From assembly GCA_004173185.1 (NCBI GenBank), contig SEFZ01000041.1, positions 1-35,669 on the forward strand: a stretch of 35,669 bases of DNA. Reading direction: 5' to 3'. The notes beneath the pieces were generated by a model. That model was not told the DNA's origin. It made no database searches and worked only from the letters and a program-made list of their open reading frames with translations. This stretch comes from Sphingomonadales bacterium (GTDB lineage: Bacteria > Pseudomonadota > Alphaproteobacteria > Sphingomonadales > Sphingomonadaceae). The position numbers were made by a program, and so were the translations under genes. Each line of letters opens with the position of its first letter. Position 1 is the stretch's first letter. Shown one piece after another: positions 22,244-30,260 of this stretch.

Positions 22244-23983
22244 ATGGAACTCAAGCATATCGATCTGGCCAGTCTCTGCATCTCAGCCGCCAACATGCGT
22301 GCGAAGGGCAAGCCGGATATTTCGAACATTCTGCCCTCGGTCCGGGTGCGGGGCGTTCTGGTGCCGCTGATCGTGCGGCCAGCGGAGGGCGAGGATCGCT
22401 TCGAGATCGTAGCGGGCAAGCGGCGCTACCATGCGGCGTTGGCGGTTGCCGAGGAGAGCGGTGACCGGGAAGCACTGCCGTGCGCAGTGATCGCGGCGGG
22501 CGACGATGCGGCGGCGCTGGAGGCGTCGTTGATCGAGAATGTCGCGCGGCTGGACCCTGACGAAGTCACGCGCTGGGAGAGCTTCACCCGTTTGGTCAAG
22601 GAAGGACGCAGCTCCGAGGACATTGCACTGACCTTCGGGCTGACGGACTTGCAGGTAAAGCGGACGCTGGCGCTGGGAAATCTGCTGCCGCGCATCCGGG
22701 GGCTGTACCGCAAGGGGGATATCGACGTCGCCACGGTGCGGCACCTGACCCTCGCAACCAAGGCTCGGCAGCGTGACTGGCTGGCATTGCTCGATGATCC
22801 GGAGGTTCGGTGCCCGACCGGCTATCAGTTGAAGGCGTGGCTGTTCGGAGGCGCGTCGATCCCGGTGAGCGCGGCGCTGTTCGACGTGGCGGCATATGAG
22901 GGAGAGGTCGTTTCCGACCTGTTCGGCGAGGATCGATGGTTCGGTGACACCGCGACGTTCTGGACAGCGCAGAATGCAGCCATCGAAGCGAAGGCCGAGG
23001 GCTATCGCGAAGCGGGATGGGCAGTGAGCGTGCTGCCGACCGACGAAGCCTTTCAGACTTGGGAGCATGAGCGTTGTCCGAAGCGCAAAGGCGGTAGGGT
23101 GTTCATCGCGGTTAGCGTGCGCGGCGATGTTGCCATCTACGAAGGCTATATCTCGCTCAAGGAGGCCCGCAAGCTGGCCAAGGGCGAAGTCAGCCAGGAC
23201 GACAAGCCAGTGCGTCCCGAGATCAGCGCTCCGATCCAGAACTATATCGACCTGCACCGGCATGCGGCGGTTCGCGCGGGCCTTGCTAATCAGCCCTCGC
23301 TCGCGCTGCGGTTGATGGTCGCGCATGCGATCGTCGGTTCCTCGCTGTGGAGCGTCCGGGTCGAGCCGCAGCGCGCCGCCAGCGATGCGATTGCCGAGAG
23401 CGTCGAGGGTAGTTCGGCAGAAGCCAAATTCGACGAGAAGCGGCGCATGGTGCTGGCGTTGCTCGGGTTCGATCCTGAGACACCGACCGTGACGCGCGGC
23501 TATGACGGCGAGCATGGACTGGCCGGGTTGCTGGTCCGGCTGATCGAGCTCCCCGATTCCGACGTAATGGACGTGCTCGCCATCGTCATGAGCGAAACGC
23601 TTGAAGCCGGTAGCACGGTGATCGAGTTGCTGGGGCCAATGGTCGGCACCGGCATGGCGAAGGTCTGGCAAGCCGACGATGCGCTGCTCGATCTCGTCAA
23701 GGATCGCGAGGTGCTGGGTGCGGTGCTGGCGGAAGTCGCCGGGACCGATGCCGCCGCCGCCAACATCACCGCAACCGGCAAGGTCAAACGCCAGATCATC
23801 CGCGATTGCCTGAGCGGAACCAATGGCCGGGCAAAGGTCGATGGCTGGGTGCCGAGGTGGATGGCGTTCCCACCCGCTGCCTACACCGAACGCGGCGGTG
23901 TCGGGACCGTCACCCGCGCGGCGGGGATCGCCGAAATCGACCATCCCGCCGAGCAGCCCGAGCCGATGCGGCAGGCGGCCTGA
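22244..23983 (+). CDS. Orphan ParB/RepB/Spo0J-like partition protein
   Basis: A 579-residue protein with a ParB/sulfiredoxin-like N-terminal domain (about residues 1-100): VRGVLVPLIVRP, the nucleotide-pocket box FEIVAGKRRYHAA, and ASLIENVARLDPDEVTRWES. A helix-turn-helix follows at about 120-150 (SEDIALTFGLTDLQVKRTLA). The remaining 400 residues are an extension that I do not recognise, with alternating helical stretches. No ParA ATPase is adjacent, so classical partitioning is doubtful; a regulator or stability factor of the element is more likely. AAGGAGTGAGGAAG precedes the ATG at 22244. The frame is open upstream to 21770, but that lies in the hairpin array and is not protein-like. Confidence 0.85.
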   Translation: MELKHIDLASLCISAANMRAKGKPDISNILPSVRVRGVLVPLIVRPAEGEDRFEIVAGKRRYHAALAVAEESGDREALPCAVIAAGDDAAALEASLIENVARLDPDEVTRWESFTRLVKEGRSSEDIALTFGLTDLQVKRTLALGNLLPRIRGLYRKGDIDVATVRHLTLATKARQRDWLALLDDPEVRCPTGYQLKAWLFGGASIPVSAALFDVAAYEGEVVSDLFGEDRWFGDTATFWTAQNAAIEAKAEGYREAGWAVSVLPTDEAFQTWEHERCPKRKGGRVFIAVSVRGDVAIYEGYISLKEARKLAKGEVSQDDKPVRPEISAPIQNYIDLHRHAAVRAGLANQPSLALRLMVAHAIVGSSLWSVRVEPQRAASDAIAESVEGSSAEAKFDEKRRMVLALLGFDPETPTVTRGYDGEHGLAGLLVRLIELPDSDVMDVLAIVMSETLEAGSTVIELLGPMVGTGMAKVWQADDALLDLVKDREVLGAVLAEVAGTDAAAANITATGKVKRQIIRDCLSGTNGRAKVDGWVPRWMAFPPAAYTERGGVGTVTRAAGIAEIDHPAEQPEPMRQAA

Positions 23984-24042
23984 ACCAAGGTCTGGCGGCC
24001 ACCGCGCCGCCAGATTCCCCGAACCCCAAGTCGGAGGACATC

Positions 24043-24276
24043 ATGACCGACAAACCTGATCCTGCGACGTTGAAGCGGCTCGAACGGGCGGTGCGCAAGC
24101 TGCCCCGGTTGCAGCGCGAAATCTTCCTCGCCGCCCGGCTTGACGACATGGACTATGTCGAGATCGCCGAGCGCACCGGCCTAAGTGTCCGCGAGGTGGA
24201 GCGGCATATCGCCAAGGCGCTGCTGAGCATCGTGCGCCGCATGGACAAGCAACCCCGGCGCTGGTGGCGTCGATGA
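24043..24276 (+). CDS. Sigma-70 region 4-like DNA-binding protein
   Basis: A 77-residue protein made of a single sigma region-4 helix-turn-helix: LPRLQREIFLAARLDDMDYV followed by EIAERTGLSVREVERHIAKA. There is no region 2, so it cannot be a complete sigma factor; it may act as an anti-sigma-like or co-regulator protein bound to DNA. TCGGAGGAC is a strong ribosome binding site in front of the ATG at 24043, and I prefer this start over an open frame reaching back to 23806 that overlaps the ParB gene. It sits 59 bases after parB and is followed by a strong hairpin. Confidence 0.8.
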   Translation: MTDKPDPATLKRLERAVRKLPRLQREIFLAARLDDMDYVEIAERTGLSVREVERHIAKALLSIVRRMDKQPRRWWRR

Positions 24277-24282
24277 CCGTGA

Positions 24283-24310
24283 CCTCGCCGGGCTTTGTCC
24301 GGCGAGGTTT
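24283..24310 (+). terminator. Hairpin between sigma-4-like gene and nucleotidyltransferase gene
   Basis: CCTCGCCGG and CCGGCGAGG make a 9-base-pair perfect stem with a 7-base loop, followed by TTT. It begins six bases after the stop codon and probably ends the parB-like unit, though the short T-run makes it a partial terminator. Confidence 0.65.
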
Positions 24311-24340
24311 GCGCTTGCCCCGCCAGGGGCTAGGAGTGCG

Positions 24341-25243
24341 ATGATGAAGACCGACCTCGACCATCTGCCGAGCCAGAAGCAGCGCGAATTGCAGCATGTC
24401 GTGCGCGTGCTGTTCGAGGAGTTCGAGCGTGAGATCGGTTTGGCGACGCAGCCCTGGAAGAAGCGCGGGCGCATCCTCAAGGTCATCCTCTACGGCAGCT
24501 ACGCGCGTGGCGACTGGGTCGATGATCCGGTTGGCGGCTACAAATCCGACTACGATATTCTCGTCGTGGTCAATGACCGCAAGCTGACCGATCCCGTCGA
24601 ATATTGGAGCAAGGCCGACGACCGGCTAATGCGCGATGCCACGATCACCGAGGCGCTGAGCGCGCCGGTCAATTTCATCGTCCACGACCTCGCGGACGTG
24701 AACACGCAGCTGATCCACGGTCGGCCGTTCTTCGTCGATATCGCGCAGCAAGGAATTGCGCTGTACGAAGCCGAGGGCTTTGAACTGGCGACGCCGCGCG
24801 CGTTGCCGCCGGAGGAAGTGCTGCAGGAATCCACTGCATACTTTGAGAAGTGGTTTGCTGCCGGCAGCGAGTTCCTGGGCACGGCCCAATTCGCGATTGG
24901 ACAAGGCTGGCGTAATCGGGCGGCGTTCTTACTGCATCAGGCTGCGGAACAGCTATATCATTGCACGCTTCTGACGCTCACGCTTTACAGCCCCAAGTCG
25001 CATAAGCTGAATTTTCTTCGCTCACACGCCGAGGAAGTCGCGCCCGAGCTGATCGCAGCATGGCCGCGCGCCGACAAGTCCAGCCGCCGTTGCTTCGAGC
25101 TGTTGCGGCAGGCCTATGTGAATGCGCGGTACTCGCCACATTATGAGATCAGCGATGAGGAATTGCGCTGGCTCGGCGAGCGCGTCGCGGAGCTTGAGGC
25201 ATTGGTAAAAACGGTGTGCGAACAGCGGCTCAACGCGGAGTAG
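24341..25243 (+). CDS. Fused nucleotidyltransferase-HEPN protein
   Basis: A 300-residue protein with two domains normally split into a toxin-antitoxin pair. Residues about 1-150 are a minimal nucleotidyltransferase: ILYGSYARGDW (Gly52, Ser53) and the metal-binding D70-x-D72 in KSDYDILVVV. Residues about 155-295 are a HEPN helical bundle: RNRAAFLLHQAAEQLYH and a candidate R-x(3)-H motif (RYSPH, 263-267). In split MntA/HepT systems the transferase adds AMP to the HEPN RNase and neutralises it; here both would act in one chain. AGGAG precedes the double ATG. It could stabilise the element or act in defence; activity is untested. Confidence 0.85.
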   Translation: MMKTDLDHLPSQKQRELQHVVRVLFEEFEREIGLATQPWKKRGRILKVILYGSYARGDWVDDPVGGYKSDYDILVVVNDRKLTDPVEYWSKADDRLMRDATITEALSAPVNFIVHDLADVNTQLIHGRPFFVDIAQQGIALYEAEGFELATPRALPPEEVLQESTAYFEKWFAAGSEFLGTAQFAIGQGWRNRAAFLLHQAAEQLYHCTLLTLTLYSPKSHKLNFLRSHAEEVAPELIAAWPRADKSSRRCFELLRQAYVNARYSPHYEISDEELRWLGERVAELEALVKTVCEQRLNAE

Positions 25244-25285
25244 TCGATCATCGGCACTGCATGTCGTCCCCCTTTGGAAGGTTTA

Positions 25286-25705
25286 ATGGCGGAAACGGTT
25301 GGCGCCGCGCTTGTTCGCGATGGGCGCGTGCTGCTCGGACTTAGAGCGTCTCACAAATCGTTCGCAGGTCTCTGGGATATTATTGGTGGCCATATCGAAA
25401 CCGGAGAAACTCCTTGGTCGGCCCTTTGCCGCGAGCTCGATGAAGAGCTTGGTATTAGCGGAATTGGGGGCGAGCCGATCGGCACCTTCACGATCCGAGA
25501 TCACCACCGATCATCTATCTTGCACATATATTCGGTGACAGCGTGGCAGGGCGAGCCAGCGGTGCGGAATGACGAGCATTCGGAAATTCGATGGTTTGAA
25601 CTGGAGGAGGCGCTGCGCCTCCCCAACATCGTAACAGCTCAGTACCGCACGGTCTTCGAGTCTCTCGAACGACGCGGGAAAAGGCCTGAAGGTGGTTTCG
25701 TTTAA
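25286..25705 (+). CDS. NUDIX hydrolase
   Basis: A 139-residue enzyme of the NUDIX family, which hydrolyses nucleoside diphosphates linked to another group. The box is complete: GGHIETGE, then a seven-residue spacer and RELDEELGI, giving G-x5-E-x7-REL-x-EE-x-G-I. The rest is the normal small alpha/beta fold with TFTIRDHHRSS and EIRWFELEEA. The ATG at 25286 with GGAAGG four bases upstream is preferred to a TTG at 25274. Base composition is slightly lower in G+C than in the neighbours. The substrate cannot be read from the sequence. Confidence 0.88.
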   Translation: MAETVGAALVRDGRVLLGLRASHKSFAGLWDIIGGHIETGETPWSALCRELDEELGISGIGGEPIGTFTIRDHHRSSILHIYSVTAWQGEPAVRNDEHSEIRWFELEEALRLPNIVTAQYRTVFESLERRGKRPEGGFV

Positions 25706-25759
25706 GTTGGCTAAATCCGCCATCATTGAAGGCGATTTCCTGAAATCTCCTTCCTGGAA

Positions 25760-25795
25760 GCGAGCGCCGAGCGACAGGAATCGCCCGGCGCTCGC
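25760..25795. terminator. Bidirectional hairpin between NUDIX and MucR-like genes
   Basis: GCGAGCGCCG and CGGCGCTCGC form a perfect 10-base-pair stem around a 16-base loop, lying between two converging genes. It lacks a T-run but fits a shared 3' end or transcript barrier. Confidence 0.6.
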
Positions 25796-25800
25796 ATCGA

Positions 25801-26307
25801 TCAGGCGGTTTTGGCAGCGCGCGGAGCGCGCTTCGGCTTTTCGCCCGCAGGTGTTGCCGCCGCCGCTTTTGCTGCGCGGCCCTTGCTACCCAGACCGATC
25901 TTGTGCGCCATCGCGCGGCGTTGCTCCGAATAGCTTTCGGCGACCATCGGGTAATCAGCCTTGAGATTATAGCGCTCCCGATACTGCTCGGGGGTGAGGC
26001 CATGACCTGACAGATGGCGGCGAAGCGTCTTGTAAGGCTTGCCATCGATCAGCGAGATGATGTGATCTTTCGACGCGAGCGACTTACGCACGGTCACGGC
26101 AGGCGTATATTCCTGCGCGGGCGCGACATCTTCGCTGGCATCGGCAGGCGCAGACTTTGCGCCCGAAAGTTCGGTCACCGTCGCGTGCATCGTGCGCAGG
26201 AATGCTGGCACGTCTTCCGCCGATACGCGATTGTTCTGATTGCCCAGCCAGGCAATCGTAAGCTCAGCGGCGAGCTCGACCGCGTTCAAGGAATTCTCTT
26301 CAGACAT
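25801..26307 (-). CDS. Ros/MucR-family regulator without zinc cysteines
   Basis: A 168-residue Ros/MucR protein: family markers are AAELTIAWLGN at the N-terminus and, in the DNA-binding part, PAVTVRKSL, YKTLRRHLSGHGLTPEQYRERY, LKADYPMVA and a basic tail. In Ros the zinc site is C-x2-C plus two His; here the corresponding stretch reads SLID, so both cysteines are gone while the histidine-rich RHLSGH is kept. Some rhizobial homologues are known to fold without zinc. C-terminal KPKRAPRAAK may bind DNA unspecifically. The gene precedes traD on the same strand, so it may control transfer; that is inference. Confidence 0.88.
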   Translation of the reverse strand: MSEENSLNAVELAAELTIAWLGNQNNRVSAEDVPAFLRTMHATVTELSGAKSAPADASEDVAPAQEYTPAVTVRKSLASKDHIISLIDGKPYKTLRRHLSGHGLTPEQYRERYNLKADYPMVAESYSEQRRAMAHKIGLGSKGRAAKAAAATPAGEKPKRAPRAAKTA

Positions 26308-26405
26308 TTTCGACCCTTCGGAGTTGATACCAGCGCCTATGACGCCGTTCGTAGTTGTTTCCCCCCGTTGTTAAGGGCCATGTGCCGCGCAAGTTTCGAA
26401 ATCAA

Positions 26406-26431
26406 CTGGCGAGATGCTTAATCATCGCCAG
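26406..26431. repeat. Inverted repeat at the end of traD
   Basis: CTGGCGA and TCGCCAG form a 7-base-pair palindrome with a 12-base loop that overlaps the traD stop codon. It could act as a weak terminator for traD or stabilise its 3' end. No T-run is seen. Confidence 0.4.
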
Positions 26432-26630
26432 TTTGACTAAATGCGCGCTGCCCGCGCCGCCGCCAGAGGATTAGCGCCTGCTCGCGATGCTCGCCCCGCA
26501 AGGACGCGGCGCTTTCGGTCATCAGGCCGAAGATCACGGCGCGATCGTCATCGGTAAGATCGACCAGCCCTGCTTTGACGACGAGGCCGCCCAGCTCGAT
26601 CAGATGCCGCGTTCGCTCGCGGCGCTTCAC
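26418..26630 (-). CDS. traD: Conjugal transfer protein TraD (small accessory type)
   Basis: A 70-residue protein resembling the small TraD of Ti-type transfer regions: KRRERTRHLIELGGLVVKAG and LVDLTDDDRAVIFGLMTESA. This is not the large TraD coupling ATPase of F. I place the start at the GTG at 26630, giving the usual family length. The frame continues upstream to 26765 but that part overlaps traC and reads as low-complexity. It is the second gene of the traC-traD pair on the - strand, opposite traA, the arrangement of Agrobacterium Ti plasmids. Its role in transfer is accessory and poorly defined. Confidence 0.8.
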   Translation of the reverse strand: MKRRERTRHLIELGGLVVKAGLVDLTDDDRAVIFGLMTESAASLRGEHREQALILWRRRGQRAFSQTGDD

Positions 26631-26667
26631 GATCCAATCCCTTCGGTCGGTTCGCGCGCGCAACGCT

Positions 26668-26970
26668 TCAAGACGATTGCGCGCTGCCGTTGCCCGACGC
26701 AGCGCCGCCAGAATGTTCGCCAGCGCTTCCGCCAGACCGTGCCGTCCGCTGAAAGAAGGCGGCACCGCGCTTGCGCCAGCTCTCCTTTGCGTTCGACTCC
26801 TTGTTCTCGACGCCAGCCAGCAGAAGGCCCGCCAATTGCTCTATCGGCAGCGCGTCCGCGCCGGTGGCGATGACCAGTTCGCCTAACTGTTGCAGCTTGC
26901 GGTCTTTAAGTTGCCTGGCCTTGTCGTTCAGGGCCTTGAGTTCCGCATCGAAATCGCGTGGTTTGCGCAT
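26668..26970 (-). CDS. traC: Conjugal transfer protein TraC (oriT-associated accessory)
   Basis: A 100-residue protein with a basic, helical N-terminus (MRKPRDFDAELKALNDKARQ), then LQQLGELVIATGADALPIEQ and KESWRKRGAAFFQ, and a Gly/Ser-rich tail. It matches the TraC accessory protein of Ti-type systems, which supports relaxase action at oriT. It is transcribed away from traA, with the putative oriT in the gap, exactly as in Ti plasmids. Databases also label such proteins TraD, so the letter is less sure than the role. Confidence 0.75.
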   Translation of the reverse strand: MRKPRDFDAELKALNDKARQLKDRKLQQLGELVIATGADALPIEQLAGLLLAGVENKESNAKESWRKRGAAFFQRTARSGGSAGEHSGGAASGNGSAQSS

Positions 26971-27080
26971 GGCATCGTCCTCTGTTGATGCTTGAGGACG
27001 AACCAGTTATCGGGTCGTTCGATCAGTCGCAATGCATTGAAATACCTTGGGACTTCGCACTCCCGAGAAAGATGAAATCT

Positions 27081-27112
27081 TTGGAGGGCGCGCTTATACG
27101 TCGTGCCGACGT
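27081..27112. other. Putative origin of transfer (oriT, Ti/IncQ type)
   Basis: The - strand reads TATAAGCGCGCCCTCC, close to the nic region of IncQ and Ti-type origins (TAAG followed by a GCGCCC core). Beside it lies a perfect inverted repeat ACGTCG-TGC-CGACGT at 27098-27112, which such relaxases recognise. The site sits between divergent traC and traA, the position of oriT on Ti plasmids. By analogy the - strand is nicked; the exact bond cannot be told from sequence. Confidence 0.8.
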
Positions 27113-27141
27113 GCTGCTTTAGGTGTAATTGGATTGCCGTC

Positions 27142-30039
27142 ATGGCGATCTACCATTTCTCGGCCAAGGTCATCTCCCGCGCTTCTGGTTCGAGCGCGCT
27201 GGCGTCGGCGGCGTATCGCTCGGCCTCGCGGCTGCACGATCAGCGCCTCGACCGGCACCACGACTTCTCGAACAAGGCGGGCGTTGTCCACTCCGAAGTG
27301 ATGCTGCCGGAAGGTGCGCCGGACCGTCTCTCCGACCGCGAGCGACTGTGGAACGACGTCGAGGCCGCCGAGCTGCGCAAGGACGCGCAGCTGGCGCGCG
27401 AGATCGAGTTCGCGATTCCTCGGGAGATGACGAAGGAGCAGGGCATCGAGTTGGCGCGCGATTTCGTCCGGGACGAGTTCGTCGATCGCGGGATGATCGC
27501 CGATCTCAACGTGCACTGGGATATTGGTGCCGATGGTCAGCCCAAGCCGCATGCACATGTGATGTTGACGATGCGGGAGGTCGGCGAGGACGGGTTCGGG
27601 CAAAAGAACCGAGATTGGAACCGCACCGACCTGCTGGAGAAATGGCGCGAGCGCTGGAGCGAGCAGGTCAACGATAGGCTTGCTCAGCTCGATATCGACG
27701 CGCGCATCGATCACCGCTCGCTGGAGGCGCAGGGCATCGACCTGGAGCCTCAGCACAAAATCGGTCCGGCAGCGTCGCGAATGGCCGCCAACGGGCTGGA
27801 GTCCGAGCGGCTCACCGAGCATCTCGAAATCGCTCGCGCCAATGGCGAGAAAATCATCGCCAACCCCGGCATCGCGCTTGATGCGATCACGCACAGCCAA
27901 GCGACATTCACGACGCGCGATCTTGCCCGGTTCATCCACCGGCACAGCGATGGCAAGGAGCAGTTCGATCAGGCGATGGGCGCGGTTCGCGGTTCGCCGG
28001 ACCTGGTGGCGCTGGGCAAGGACGGGCGCGGCGAAGATCGTTTCACCAGCCGCGACATGATCGAAACCGAGCGGCGGCTGATGCGAGATGCGGAGCGGTT
28101 GGCAGGCCGGGAAGGCCATGGTCTCCCGGCGACAATGGTAGACAATGCCATCCGCGCCGCCGGGAGTAACGGCCTGCTGCTCGGGCGAGAGCAGGAGGTC
28201 GCTCTCAAACATATAGTGCGTTCTCAGGATCTTGCCATCGTCGTAGGTTATGCCGGGACCGGAAAGTCGGCGATGCTCGGCGTCGCACGCGACGCGTGGG
28301 AAGCCGCTGGCTATGAGGTCCAGGGTCTCGCCCTATCCGGCATCGCCGCCGAGAATCTGGAAAGCGGATCGGGCATCGCGTCACGCACGATCGCCAGCCT
28401 CGAGCATCACTGGTCGCAGGATCGAGAACTGCTCACCAATCGGCACGTGCTGGTGATTGACGAGGCCGGGATGATCGGCTCGCGACAGATGGAGCGCATC
28501 GTTTCGGAGGCGGAGAAGAGAGGTGCCAAGCTGGTGCTGGTCGGCGATCCCGAACAGCTCCAGGCGATCGAGGCCGGCGCCGCGTTTCGGTCGATCGCCG
28601 AACGGCATGGCGGCGTCGATATCACCGAGGTTCGCCGCCAGCGTGAAGAGTGGCAGCGCGATGCCACGCGGCACCTCGCCACTGGCCGGACCGGTGAAGC
28701 AGTCCAGGCCTATCAGGATCACGACGCAGTGCACGCCTCCGCGACGCGGGACGAGGCTCGCGATGCGCTGGTCGATCGCTGGGACCGCGACCGCATCGCC
28801 AATCCGGGCGCTTCCCGCATTATCCTCACCCACACGCGCGACGAGGTGCAGGCGCTCAATGTCGCCGCGCGCGAGCGGCTGCGGATCGCGGGTGCGCTTG
28901 GCGAGGATGTCACCATCGCCACCGAGCGCGGCGCGCGGGAGTTTGCATCCGGCGACCGGATCATGTTTCTAAAGAATGAGCGCGGCCTTGGCGTGAAGAA
29001 CGGTACGCTTGGCACGGTTGAGAGCACAAGCGCGGTGCGAATGGCGGCGCAACTCGACGACGGCCGGTCCGTCGCGTTCGAGATCAAGGACTACGCCCAG
29101 ATCGATCACGGCTACGCCGCCACGATCCACAAGGCGCAGGGCATGACCGTCGATCGCTCGCATGTGCTGGCGACGCCGGGAATGGACAGTCATTCCGCCT
29201 ATGTCGCGCTGTCGCGTCACCGCGACCGCGTCGATCTCCATTATGGCAACGACGACTTCGCCGATCAGGGCAAGCTCGTCCGCACGTTATCGCGCGACCG
29301 CGCCCAGGATATGGCGAGCGACTATGCCCGCGAGCCGGAACGCCAGTTCGCCGCGCGCCGCGGCATTACCTTCCGTGAGCGCGTTGCCGAATTGGTCCGC
29401 AAAGTGCCCGAGAAAGTGCGCGGCATGTTCGACGGGCTGCGTCTGCCTGTCGGACGCGCGGTCGAACCGGCGAGATCACCCGAGGATGAAGCACGCCAGG
29501 CACGCAGAAATATCGTCCAACGGCACGCCCGCGCGGTGGTCAGCATTTTTGATAGTTTCTACAAGGGCGACGCTGCCAATCCCGACCAGGTGCAGGAAAT
29601 CAGCGAGGCGCGCAAAGACCTGAACGGGGTACGCGAGCACGCCTCGCACGACCTCGAGACTGCTTACAAGAAGGACCCGCCGCTCGCGAGCGAGGCCGCC
29701 GGTGGCACCTTTACTCGCGCAATGCGGGCGATGCAGCTTGAAGCTGAGATCCGTATCGATCCAGCGCGTCGTGCCGATCGCTTCGTTGAGCGCTGGAACA
29801 AGCTCAGCGGCATGGCGGATCGGGCGTACGTGACTGGCGATATGGCGGCCCGGAAATCAGCCAGGAACGAGATGGCCGGGATGGCGAAAAGCCTCGAACG
29901 CGATCCGCAATTGGAATCGCTGCTCGCCGCGCGGAAGGTTGAGCTTGGCATCTCCATTGACACCGGGCGGAAGCTTGGTGCCGAACTGGCATTCAATCAT
30001 GGCATCGACTTCGGCCGGGGTCGCGGGATCGGAATTTAG
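27142..30039 (+). CDS. traA: Ti-type relaxase-helicase TraA
   Basis: A 965-residue protein that nicks oriT and unwinds the transferred strand. The N-terminal MobA/MobL domain starts MAIYHFSAKVISR, with a likely catalytic Tyr25 (AAYRSASRL) and the metal His set at 125, 137 and 139 (KPHAHVM). A RecD/TrwC-like helicase follows: Walker A GYAGTGKS at 369-376, Walker B VIDEAGMIGSRQ, and the late motif HKAQGMTVDRSH with YVALSRHRDR. About 270 C-terminal residues are helical. The ATG at 27142 begins the true domain; the frame upstream to 27103 overlaps oriT. The ribosome binding site is weak. The gene is complete, but no T4SS gene is visible. Confidence 0.95.
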   Translation: MAIYHFSAKVISRASGSSALASAAYRSASRLHDQRLDRHHDFSNKAGVVHSEVMLPEGAPDRLSDRERLWNDVEAAELRKDAQLAREIEFAIPREMTKEQGIELARDFVRDEFVDRGMIADLNVHWDIGADGQPKPHAHVMLTMREVGEDGFGQKNRDWNRTDLLEKWRERWSEQVNDRLAQLDIDARIDHRSLEAQGIDLEPQHKIGPAASRMAANGLESERLTEHLEIARANGEKIIANPGIALDAITHSQATFTTRDLARFIHRHSDGKEQFDQAMGAVRGSPDLVALGKDGRGEDRFTSRDMIETERRLMRDAERLAGREGHGLPATMVDNAIRAAGSNGLLLGREQEVALKHIVRSQDLAIVVGYAGTGKSAMLGVARDAWEAAGYEVQGLALSGIAAENLESGSGIASRTIASLEHHWSQDRELLTNRHVLVIDEAGMIGSRQMERIVSEAEKRGAKLVLVGDPEQLQAIEAGAAFRSIAERHGGVDITEVRRQREEWQRDATRHLATGRTGEAVQAYQDHDAVHASATRDEARDALVDRWDRDRIANPGASRIILTHTRDEVQALNVAARERLRIAGALGEDVTIATERGAREFASGDRIMFLKNERGLGVKNGTLGTVESTSAVRMAAQLDDGRSVAFEIKDYAQIDHGYAATIHKAQGMTVDRSHVLATPGMDSHSAYVALSRHRDRVDLHYGNDDFADQGKLVRTLSRDRAQDMASDYAREPERQFAARRGITFRERVAELVRKVPEKVRGMFDGLRLPVGRAVEPARSPEDEARQARRNIVQRHARAVVSIFDSFYKGDAANPDQVQEISEARKDLNGVREHASHDLETAYKKDPPLASEAAGGTFTRAMRAMQLEAEIRIDPARRADRFVERWNKLSGMADRAYVTGDMAARKSARNEMAGMAKSLERDPQLESLLAARKVELGISIDTGRKLGAELAFNHGIDFGRGRGIGI

Positions 30040-30124
30040 GCGCTCCCCGGTGTTTCGCACAGCATCGTGGACTATAAGAAGCGGGCCAATTCGCACATTA
30101 GGAATCTGGTAACAAAGCTCCGCC

Positions 30125-30149
30125 GGAACTCAGCGGGCTCTCGTCCGTT
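30125..30149 (+). promoter_or_regulatory. Candidate EcfG-type (general stress) promoter
   Basis: GGAAC at 30125-30129 and CGTT at 30146-30149 are separated by exactly 16 bases, the known consensus for alphaproteobacterial EcfG sigma factors. It lies 111 bases before the start of the hybrid histidine kinase gene and reads toward it. A short perfect hairpin (CGCCGC/GCGGCG, 30152-30165) follows directly. Confidence 0.6.
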
Positions 30150-30260
30150 CGCGCCGCACGCGGCGGGCTAAGTCTCTCACGGCATCCAGCTGCGCGAGGG
30201 CGTCGTTTTTGTGACCGCTCGGCACTTTATCTAGCCGGCGAAAGATACACAGGGGGGTTC

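Noticed and set aside
26631..26765. N-terminal 45 residues of a longer TraD
   Set aside because: It would overlap traC by almost 100 bases and is not like TraD; the GTG at 26630 gives the family length.
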